Positions 36,097 through 42,494 of a DNA stretch of 64,000 bases are shown one piece after another; positions within the stretch are counted from its first letter, which is position 1; each line of letters opens with the position of its first letter. The DNA lies in the NCBI RefSeq assembly GCF_037911585.1, contig NZ_JBAJNS010000001.1, positions 5,236,001 through 5,300,000 on the forward strand, written 5' to 3'. The position numbers and the translations under genes are program-made. The notes beneath the pieces were generated by a model, which searched no databases, was not told the DNA's origin, and saw only the letters and a program-made list of their open reading frames with translations. This DNA is from Streptomyces sp. GSL17-111. Its GTDB lineage: Bacteria; Actinomycetota; Actinomycetes; Streptomycetales; Streptomycetaceae.

Positions 36097-36525
36097 ATGT
36101 CACCACGATGGAACCCCGATCCCGATGTGCGCAAGGGCCGTCACGTCGTCTACAACCTTCATGTGCATTTGGTTTTTGTCACGAAGTACCGGCGCAAGGC
36201 CATGACTGGCGCCATGCTGACGCGGTGCGAGGAGATCATGCGCGAGGTGTGCGCGGACTTCGAGGCCGAGCTCAAGCAGTTCAACGGCGAGGACGACCAC
36301 GTGCACCTCCTGGTGCATTACCCGCCCAAGGTCCAGCTCTCCAAGCTGGTCAACTCCCTCAAGGGGGTATCCGCCCGGATGCTGCGCAAGGAGTACGACA
36401 GCCACGTCCGGCGGTACCTGTGGGGCGGACACTTCTGGTCCGGCTCCTACTTCGCCGGAAGCTGCGGCGGCGCACCGCTGACCGTGGTCAAGCAGTACAT
36501 CGAGAACCAGAAGCGGCCTGTCTGA
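36097..36525 (+). CDS. tnpA: IS200-like Y1 transposase
   Basis: A 142-aa HUH/Y1 transposase that moves the element as single-stranded DNA. The HUH motif is in DDHVHLLVHYPP, and the nucleophilic tyrosine is in VKQYIENQ near the C-terminus. It also shows HLVFVTKYRRKAM at the N-terminus and YLWGGHFWSGSYF, typical of IS200/IS605 TnpA. Length is normal for the family and no frame defect is seen. The ATG at 36097 lies 15 bases from the divergent tnpB start, so both promoters overlap. Confidence 0.94.
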   Translation: MSPRWNPDPDVRKGRHVVYNLHVHLVFVTKYRRKAMTGAMLTRCEEIMREVCADFEAELKQFNGEDDHVHLLVHYPPKVQLSKLVNSLKGVSARMLRKEYDSHVRRYLWGGHFWSGSYFAGSCGGAPLTVVKQYIENQKRPV

Positions 36526-36591
36526 CCGTCATGGCAAAGGCGCAGCGAACTCCGGCGCTTCGCGCCTGCGCGTCAAGGATGGCCTTCACCC

Positions 36592-36607
36592 CCGCTCTGA
36601 AGGGCGG
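36592..36607 (+). repeat. left-end hairpin of IS element
   Basis: Stem CCGCTCT/AGGGCGG (one T:G wobble) with a GA loop, 20 bases inside the element end. It is a partial match to the right-end hairpin at 34842-34861. Confidence 0.65.
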
Positions 36608-36627
36608 AGCACTGGCCAAGATCAGAG

Positions 36628-36897
36628 GTAGACGCTGCCGCCGCTGAAATGGTTGTAGCGGCCGATGCCGTCGGGGGTGGCCAGCTCGTCGGTGGTGGGG
36701 CAGCCGAGCGGCCCGCCCTGACCGCCGGTGGCGTTGTAGGCGACGAGGATGTCCCCGCCGACCTGACGACCGCAGACGTCCGAGGCGGCGGCCGTGGGTG
36801 CGTGGACGACGAGCGCGGTGAGCGTGGCGAGCGCGACGGCCCCGGCCTGCATCAGCCGGGCGGTCCGCCGCCGTAAGAGCGGGGTGCGTGAAGCCAT
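36628..36897 (-). pseudogene. 5' half of interrupted secreted protein (signal peptide plus LGFP-like repeat)
   Basis: Ninety codons starting at the ATG at 36897. Residues 1-38 form a Sec signal peptide: RRRTARLMQAGAVAL followed by a hydrophobic stretch and an AAA cleavage region. Then comes an LGFP-like repeat (GGPLGCPTTDELATPDG then GRYNHFSGGSVY). The frame runs two codons beyond a TAC codon into a TGA made by the inserted element, so the present product would be a 91-aa secreted stub. The rest of the gene is at 34388-34831. LGFP repeats occur in cell-wall-associated actinobacterial proteins. Confidence 0.8.
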
Positions 36898-37011
36898 GCG
36901 GGAGTCCTTCGCGTGGGGATTCCTGGCGCTCCCACTGTAGGGACGAGCAGCCCGCGCGAGAACCGCGCCTGTCCGGCGCCCGTGCTCGCCGTCACACGAC
37001 GGCGAGCACCG

Positions 37012-37197
37012 TCACCGACCGCCGAGGAAGCCCACGAGAGAGGCCCACGCCGCAGGCGAGGCGCCGACATGGGGACGCGTCACGTCCTTGGAGTCCCGCA
37101 CGAGCACAGCAGGCCCACTGACGAGGACCTCTACGCAGTCGTCGCCCTGCGCACTGCTGTAGCTGGACTTGACCCACGCCTCGTCGTTCGTCCTCAT
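37012..37197 (-). CDS. DUF397 protein
   Basis: A 61-aa DUF397 protein, recognised by WVKSSYSSAQGDDCVEV and AVLVRDSKD. These small proteins pair with Scr1-type HTH regulators in Streptomyces and are thought to work as a toxin/antitoxin-like or signalling pair. It is the second of two DUF397 genes in a row, 22 bases after the first, and shares the first's KSSYS..QGD.CVEV core but differs elsewhere, so it is an older duplicate. Confidence 0.9.
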   Translation of the reverse strand: MRTNDEAWVKSSYSSAQGDDCVEVLVSGPAVLVRDSKDVTRPHVGASPAAWASLVGFLGGR

Positions 37198-37219
37198 GAC
37201 CCTCCCGCAGTCGAGTCCG

Positions 37220-37399
37220 CTACGCGCCGGTCGCGAACCTCACGAACTGTGCCCAACCTTCAGAAGAGACAGCAAAGTCAGGACGCGTCAAGTCCTTGGA
37301 GTCCCGCACGTGCACGACGGCCTTGCTGACGGCCACCTCTACGCAGCTGTCGCCTTGGGTGCCGCTGTAGCTGGACTTGAACCAGGTGAGTTCGTTCAT
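37220..37399 (-). CDS. DUF397 protein
   Basis: A 59-aa DUF397 protein (TWFKSSYSGTQGDSCVEV, VVHVRDSKD). The ATG at 37399 was chosen because GAGGAGAG lies 8 bases before it; a GTG at 37405, in a GTGA overlap with the upstream stop, is the alternative but has its site too close. It directly follows the HTH regulator gene, the standard order for the Scr1/DUF397 pair. Confidence 0.9.
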   Translation of the reverse strand: MNELTWFKSSYSGTQGDSCVEVAVSKAVVHVRDSKDLTRPDFAVSSEGWAQFVRFATGA

Positions 37400-37401
37400 G
37401 C

Positions 37402-38256
37402 TCACAGCTCTCCTCGCAGTCGCTCCAACACGGCCCTCGACTCCTTCGGGGGTAGGGCCTGCGAGCGCAGTGTGTCATACCGCTGGTGAAGCAAACTCAC
37501 CTCTTTCGGTTCGGTGATGAGCCGACCGTTCTGCTGACCCTCTGAGTACGCACGCCGTCTGCCGTCAGGCGTCTCCAGGAGTTGGAGCGGGCCGTCAAGG
37601 CAGGCGTGGTACTCGGCGTCCAGGGGGACGAGCTGAAGTGTCACGTTGCGCGGCAGGGACTGCTCCAATGCGTGATCAATCAACTCCCGCCGTGCTTCCT
37701 CACCCCCGAGCCTTCGGTGAAAGACTGCCTGCTCCACGATGAAGCTGAACGGCACCTGCGGGCGTGCGGACAGCATCTTCTGCCGTTCGAGTCGCGCCGT
37801 GACCTGAGCCTCAAGCTGTTCGTCCGTCAGCAGAGGGATGCCGTTGTCGAAGACAGCTCGCGCATACGCCTCCGACTGCAACAAGCCCGGGACCAGGCGG
37901 CACTCGTACGTGCACAGGCTGACGGCCTCGCGCTCCAGGCGGGCCCAGCGGCGAAACCAGGCTGCGAGGCCGGGCTCGCCGCGTGTGAGGTGACGGGCCG
38001 CGCGGCGCAGGGCGCCGGTGTTGCCGAGGACGGCCTCCGCCCGTTCGATGAACTGCTCGTCGGGCATGCGGCGACCCAGCTCCACGGACTCGACCGTGTG
38101 CTTGGAGAACCGGACGTGCTCGGCGAACTGGGCGCGGCTGAGCCCCGCGTGCTCGCGGAGGGCCTGGACGACGGCGCCGAACGTCCGCAGACTGTCCGAC
38201 GGGTCCGGTTCCCGCTCGCTCTCCGCCACCGAACCGACGACATCCCCTGTCCACAT
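37402..38256 (-). CDS. Scr1-type HTH regulator (XRE HTH plus DUF5753)
   Basis: A 284-aa regulator. Residues about 24-80 are an XRE helix-turn-helix (GAVVQALREHAGLSRAQFAEHVRFSKHTVESVE). The rest is the DUF5753 domain, marked by YECRLVPGLLQSEAYARAV, FIVEQAVFHRRLGG and LPLDAEYHACLDGPL-like sequence. PGAP-style names call these Scr1 family TA-system antitoxin-like regulators. It is followed by two DUF397 genes in the same operon. Start is the ATG at 38256 after AAGGGGCC; the longer open frame to 38718 overlaps the promoter region of the divergent gene. They probably control their own operon and developmental or stress genes. Confidence 0.9.
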   Translation of the reverse strand: MWTGDVVGSVAESEREPDPSDSLRTFGAVVQALREHAGLSRAQFAEHVRFSKHTVESVELGRRMPDEQFIERAEAVLGNTGALRRAARHLTRGEPGLAAWFRRWARLEREAVSLCTYECRLVPGLLQSEAYARAVFDNGIPLLTDEQLEAQVTARLERQKMLSARPQVPFSFIVEQAVFHRRLGGEEARRELIDHALEQSLPRNVTLQLVPLDAEYHACLDGPLQLLETPDGRRRAYSEGQQNGRLITEPKEVSLLHQRYDTLRSQALPPKESRAVLERLRGEL

Positions 38257-38482
38257 GTGCGGCCCCTTCGCCACCGTGCGTGAGCCCGAACGCTCCCGCT
38301 CACCACACACCAGCGTGACGCGCGCCACGTCGTACTGTCCACCGTGAGTGCCCGTACGCTGACGTACCGTACGGACCGCAGCTCTGGCCAAAGGATCTGA
38401 GCCCTCGGGCAGTTGATCTTCGACAACGGGCCGACTGGTCGCACGCACCGAGGCGCGAGCAGCCTGAGTACGCTGCGCTGGC

Positions 38483-39193
38483 ATGACCGGAACAGACGCT
38501 CGCTTCGTTGGTATCGCCGGGCTGGTCGAAGCCCCGTCCGTGGCGGTCGTGGTCGACGTGATGCGGGCCTTCACCGTGGCCGCCTGGACCTTTGCCCAGG
38601 GCGCGGAAAAGATCGTGCTCGCCGAGTCGTTGGACGACGCTCGGGCACTCAAGACCCGCCACCCGGATTGGGTGGCACTCAAGGACGGCCCGCCCGCTGA
38701 GGGGTTCGACCTGGTCAACTCTCCCGGAGTGCTGCGCGCAGCCGACCTTCATGGACGGACTGTCGTGCAGAAGACCACCGCAGGGACGGTCGGCGCCCTT
38801 GCCGTGAAGGACGCGGCGCTGGTGCTGTGCGCCGGTTTCGTGGTGGCGGAGGCGACGGCTCGGCTCCTGCGGACGCGCGGGCACGGCAGCGTCACGTTCG
38901 TCGTCACCGGCGAAGACGGACAGGCCGACGAAGACCTGGCGTGTGCTGAGTACATCGCTCGCAGGTCGAACGGCGCGGAGGTGGACGCTTCTCCGTTCCT
39001 CCGCCGAGCTGCCGAGTCGCGCGCCGCCGCCGAGCTCGCGGAGGGGGTGCGTCAGGGAACGCATCCTGACGACGTCGCACTCTGCCTTGAGCTCGACCGG
39101 TTCCCCTTCGCCATGGTGGCGGCTGTAGAGGACTCGCTCATGGTCCTGCGCCCGCGCACCGTACCGGCACAAGCCGATGCCCCCGTGACCTGA
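38483..39193 (+). CDS. 2-phosphosulfolactate phosphatase family protein (ComB-like)
   Basis: A 236-aa protein of the ComB family. Archetypes hydrolyse 2-phosphosulfolactate in coenzyme M synthesis; in actinobacteria the substrate is unknown because coenzyme M is absent. Family marks are VVVDVMRAFTVAAWTF, the PSP-like loop QKTTAGTVGA near residue 95, VLCAGFVVAEATARLL and TGEDGQADEDLACAEYI. It is divergent from the Scr1 regulator across 226 bases and convergent with the P450, so it appears to be a single-gene unit. The name states the family, not the reaction. Confidence 0.85.
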   Translation: MTGTDARFVGIAGLVEAPSVAVVVDVMRAFTVAAWTFAQGAEKIVLAESLDDARALKTRHPDWVALKDGPPAEGFDLVNSPGVLRAADLHGRTVVQKTTAGTVGALAVKDAALVLCAGFVVAEATARLLRTRGHGSVTFVVTGEDGQADEDLACAEYIARRSNGAEVDASPFLRRAAESRAAAELAEGVRQGTHPDDVALCLELDRFPFAMVAAVEDSLMVLRPRTVPAQADAPVT

Positions 39194-39305
39194 CCCGCGT
39201 CGGGCGTGCGGCATCGGCATGTCCCGAGGGCGCGGCCTCGGTGGAGGCAGAAGCCCCATCCCTGCTCACGACCGCAGGTCTTGACCACCGCTCACCACGC
39301 CACGT

Positions 39306-39367
39306 GCTCCGTGCCCTCGCCGGGAGGGAGGACCATCCCTCACCGGCGATCCGGACGGACACGGAGC
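39306..39367. terminator. nested hairpin between convergent genes
   Basis: Three stems nest in the gap between the ComB-like and P450 genes: GCTCCGTG (39306-39313) with 39360-39367, TCGCCGG (39317-39323) with 39343-39349, and GAGGGA (39324-39329) with 39336-39341. It probably ends transcription from both sides. Nothing else was seen in this 196-bp gap. Confidence 0.6.
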
Positions 39368-39389
39368 CTGCGGCGTGGAGTCGCTCCGC

Positions 39390-40841
39390 CTACGTCGTCT
39401 CGGCCTGATGTCCGAACGGGCAGGCCGGGGCGGCGTCGGTCTCAGCCGTGCGAGGCGGCGGGGCCGCTGTCGCCGTGGTGCCCCGGTTCCGACGCGTGAC
39501 CCGCATGCGCAGCTCGCCCTTGGGACGCAGGGTGACCATCGGTTCCTTGACCGGCGATGGCCCGGGAAGCGACTCCAGGCGCACCTGACCGGCGATGGTG
39601 GCCAGGGCGACGTGGCCACCGAGCAGCGCGTGGTGGTTGCCGATGCAGACCCGGTGGCCCGCGCCGAACGGGATGTAGGCGTGGCGCCGCATCGTCTTCT
39701 CGGCCTCCGGGGCGAACCGGTCGGGGTCGAAGCGCTGCGGGTCGGGGAAGTAGTCCGCGCGCCGGTGCAGGACGTAGGGACTGAAGATGACGCTGGCGCC
39801 GGCCGGGATGCGATGGCCGAGGATGTCCACGTCGGCCATCGCCTGCCGGGAGAACATGTAGACCGGCGGATACAGCCGCATGGCCTCCTTGAAGACCTGG
39901 AGCGCATAGGGCAGTCGGTCGAGGTCCTCCAGGGTCGGCAGTCGGCCACCCAGCACCTCGTCGGACTCCGCGAGGAGCCTGTCGTAGACCTTGGGGTGCT
40001 TGCTCAGGAGGTGGAAGCTCCAGGCCAGGCCGGTCGCGGTGGTTTCATGCCCGGGCATGAACATGTTGAGCGCCTCGTCGCGGATCTCCTTGTCGTCGAA
40101 GGGCATCCCGTTGTCGTCGGTGCACTCCATGAGGAGGTTCAGCCAGTCGTCCGGCTTCTCGTCCATGGCGCGACGCTCGGCGAGGAACGTGTAGAAGGTG
40201 CGCTCCAGCCGCCGGATGGCGCTGCGGTAGCGCAGGTTCGCCGGTGTCGGCCAGCCGATGGTCAGCGGGACGAGTGCGCTGGCCTGCGAGTCGAACCCGT
40301 GGATGGCGTCCGTGAGGGCGTTGCCGAGATCGTCCGCCTCACCCAGGATGTCCTTGCTGAAGAGGTTCCGGCCGACCATGCCCAGGACCAGCCGGACCAT
40401 CTCCCGGCGCACGTCGATGACGCTGCCGTCCTCCCACCGTTCTGCCACTGTTCCCGCGACCTGGGCGGCGGAGTCGGCGGAGTTCCGGATCACAGCGGTG
40501 CGGAACCTCGGCTGGATGAGCCTGCGATTCCGTTTGTGGTCCTCATTCGTGGCGGTGAGGAGCCCGTCGCCCAACAGCGGCCGGGCGAACGCGCGGAAGC
40601 GGTCGGTCTTCTCGAAGAGGCTGCCGTTCTTGATCAGGATCTCGTGCACCAACTCGACGGAGTTGGCCAGGAAGACGTCGTCACCGGCGAGCGAGTAGAC
40701 CCCCAGGTCGCCACAGGTTTCGAACGTGCGCTGGAAGAGTTCAAGGCGGTCCTTCTTGAACTCCCAGGTGTTTCCGATGACCGCTCGGCCGTCGACCTTC
40801 GGCACCGTTTCGCTGAGCGTGCTCGTACTCTCCAGTACCAC
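39390..40841 (-). CDS. cytochrome P450
   Basis: A 483-aa heme-thiolate monooxygenase. The I-helix oxygen-activation motif is PGHETTATG, the K-helix ExxR is in KEAMRLYPP, the perf motif is FDPDRFAPE, and the heme loop is FGAGHRVCIGN with the ligand cysteine. Electron partners are not encoded nearby. After the normal end (RMRVTRRN) comes an Ala/Thr/Pro-rich tail ending ACPFGHQAETT, unusual for a soluble bacterial P450. Start chosen is the GTG at 40841 after a GGGGG site; the frame is open to an upstream start at 40931 but that peptide is Cys/Arg-rich and not P450-like. No biosynthetic neighbours, so the substrate cannot be guessed. Confidence 0.92.
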   Translation of the reverse strand: MVLESTSTLSETVPKVDGRAVIGNTWEFKKDRLELFQRTFETCGDLGVYSLAGDDVFLANSVELVHEILIKNGSLFEKTDRFRAFARPLLGDGLLTATNEDHKRNRRLIQPRFRTAVIRNSADSAAQVAGTVAERWEDGSVIDVRREMVRLVLGMVGRNLFSKDILGEADDLGNALTDAIHGFDSQASALVPLTIGWPTPANLRYRSAIRRLERTFYTFLAERRAMDEKPDDWLNLLMECTDDNGMPFDDKEIRDEALNMFMPGHETTATGLAWSFHLLSKHPKVYDRLLAESDEVLGGRLPTLEDLDRLPYALQVFKEAMRLYPPVYMFSRQAMADVDILGHRIPAGASVIFSPYVLHRRADYFPDPQRFDPDRFAPEAEKTMRRHAYIPFGAGHRVCIGNHHALLGGHVALATIAGQVRLESLPGPSPVKEPMVTLRPKGELRMRVTRRNRGTTATAAPPPRTAETDAAPACPFGHQAETT

Positions 40842-41072
40842 GTAGAACCCCCGTTGCCGTGAAATCCGATGAGAAGTCGTGCTCCACCGGAGCGTAGGCA
40901 GCGCACAGCCCGGACAGCAATCACCTGTCAACTACTTGCCATGCGGCGTCATTAATGAGTCAGCCTCACGCAGAGCTACTGAACCCACGTGCGGTCTCAG
41001 CCGCGGGCCAGGCCCAACCGGGTCCTCGTGATGACATTCGGCTTCTGGCGCATCAGAGAGGCATGAGTTTTT

Positions 41073-41606
41073 TTACGGAACATCGGGGTAGGCAAGATGA
41101 GTGCCGCACTCGGTGCAGCGGAAGAGCATGGCCATTGGCCCAGAGCCCAAGCCCGCGAGAAAGCACTCGAGTCGTCTTTCGTCGTGCCAGCCATCGACAC
41201 GCATGTCGTCTCGCAACCGGGTGAGCGTTTCGGGGTGCGCTGCCAACTTGGCGTATCCCACCTCGCCCACGAAGGCTGCTGCATCGCCGCAGTGGACGAG
41301 CCAGTACGGGTCTTGCCAGGCACTGAAACCTGGGGTGCGGCGAGTGACTTCGTGCAAGACGTCCTGGCTGACACCGACGAGTCCGTAAGAGTCGACAAAA
41401 TCACCTGCGAAGCGTTCAGCGGCGCTCCCGTCCGCTATGCACCAGGGGCAGAAACGCCCGCTGACGTCCTGAGCTGTGTAGAAGGGCGCCGTGTAGATCC
41501 ACCCTCTGTCTCGCCTGCAGCAGGCACACGTTTCTGTGGACGCACTGATGGACCCGGTCGAGAGTGGGTCCGGGTGATAGCGGAAGTGCGGCAAATTGGC
41601 GGTCAT
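41073..41606 (-). CDS. CbrC family (UPF0167) protein
   Basis: A 177-aa protein of the CbrC/UPF0167 family, named after an E. coli gene linked to colicin tolerance. Visible marks are FRYHPDPLSTGSI, two CxxC-type pairs (CACC, and CPWCIADGSAAERF), and TPGFSAWQDPYWL. It ends with FRCTECGTHLAY, a third cysteine pair suggesting a zinc site. It is a single gene beside a toxin locus. The biochemical role of the family is not known. Confidence 0.88.
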   Translation of the reverse strand: MTANLPHFRYHPDPLSTGSISASTETCACCRRDRGWIYTAPFYTAQDVSGRFCPWCIADGSAAERFAGDFVDSYGLVGVSQDVLHEVTRRTPGFSAWQDPYWLVHCGDAAAFVGEVGYAKLAAHPETLTRLRDDMRVDGWHDERRLECFLAGLGSGPMAMLFRCTECGTHLAYPDVP

Positions 41607-41716
41607 CAGCGCCTCTCATTTGTGGTGTGAGCTGGAGCTGTCGTGCCCGGCTGACCGGTCGAGCCCGCAGACAGGAGGTGTTGGTTCCTCACCGTCAAGG
41701 TCTGCACTTCCCACAG

Positions 41717-41955
41717 TCATTTCCATGGAATCGTCAACCAAGGGCTCTCAGGTTCCGTCACGAGGATGTGGAACGCGGTCACCATTCTGCTTCCTTCAGG
41801 GTGCAGTAGCGCGCCGCCAGAACCCACCGTGCCATCCCAGTGGCCCGGCCGTAGTCCCACGACTCCACGCTGCGGACATACTCGCGTTCCCCGAGAATCC
41901 TGTCTGCTCGGAATCGGGCTTCGTACCGTGCGATGCGCCCGATGAGCCGCTGCAC
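41717..41955 (-). pseudogene. remnant of a DUF1266-like gene
   Basis: The 366-bp gap between the CbrC and S1-domain genes holds a broken minus-strand gene. From the GTG at 41955, 58 codons read VQRLIGRIARYEARF then SVESWDYGRATGMARW and end in TGA at 41779. In another frame, 41717-41778 codes FHILVTEPESPWLTIPW and a stop, which looks like the usual C-terminus of the same family. The middle, expected to be roughly 100 residues, is missing and the frames disagree. DUF1266 (PF06889) is the likely family, judged by eye. Bases 41607-41716 hold nothing else I recognise. Confidence 0.55.
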
Positions 41956-41972
41956 TCCGGCGGCTGATAGAG

Positions 41973-42485
41973 TTAGTTCGCTCGTTTCGTCAGAGACAGA
42001 GCGATTCTACGTAGCTGAACGTTGACGGCCGATACCTTGACATCCATGACGGTTCCACTTCGCAGATTGTGCCAATCTGTTTGCATTTGGTGCAACTCCT
42101 CTGCCGGTAGCAGTCCTTCGAGGCCGGGGAAGATTCTCAGAAAGATGCCGATCGGGGCAACCTTCGTAACCTTGCCACTGATCTCTTCTCCCAAAAACTG
42201 AGTAGCGAACTCGAGCAATGGATCGGGTTGTAGATCTTTGATTGAGAGAGAAATTCTACTGCGCGCTTCGTCTACAGCCAGCACTACCACCGTCACGTCG
42301 TCTCCGACAGAGATGACGTCGCGCGGCGAATCAATGCGTGTCCATGCGAGATTCGGCACTGTCACCAAGCCGATGCATCCTTGAAATGAAATGAATGCGC
42401 CGGAATCTGTGACTTCTTGCACGACTCCCCGGTGTACATCTCCTGGAGATGGGTTAGCGGGTGATGGAATGGCGTTGGTGGACAT
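41973..42485 (-). CDS. two-S1-domain RNA-binding protein, candidate immunity protein
   Basis: A 170-aa protein made of two S1/OB-fold domains: residues about 17-85 (GDVHRGVVQEVTDSGAFISF then GLVTVPNLAW) and about 90-168 (GEEISGKVTKVAPIGIFLRI, then GLEGLLPAEEL). S1 domains bind single-stranded RNA. It follows the RHS toxin gene after 9 bases on the same strand, the place where immunity genes sit in polymorphic-toxin loci. Its base composition is more A+T-rich than the RHS core, like the toxin tip just upstream. Immunity is inferred from position only; it could also be a translation-related protein. Confidence 0.75.
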   Translation of the reverse strand: MSTNAIPSPANPSPGDVHRGVVQEVTDSGAFISFQGCIGLVTVPNLAWTRIDSPRDVISVGDDVTVVVLAVDEARSRISLSIKDLQPDPLLEFATQFLGEEISGKVTKVAPIGIFLRIFPGLEGLLPAEELHQMQTDWHNLRSGTVMDVKVSAVNVQLRRIALSLTKRAN

Positions 42486-42494
42486 GCTCTCGAG

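Larger units (their letters stand above)
34832..36627 (-). mobile_element. IS200/IS605 family insertion sequence, IS605-type, 1796 bp
   Basis: It contains divergent tnpA (plus) and tnpB (minus) with subterminal hairpins at both ends and no target duplication, as in this family. Ends were set by rejoining the host gene: cutting out 34832-36627 restores the reading frame. On the minus strand the left end follows CTAC (36628-36631) and the right end finishes TCAA (34832-34835). IS608 uses TTAC and TCAA, so the pattern fits peel-and-paste single-strand transposition. Both genes look intact. Confidence 0.88.

Noticed and set aside
41097..41630. 177-aa plus-strand frame opposite the CbrC-family gene
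   Set aside because: It mirrors the CbrC gene, which has clear family motifs and a proper start.
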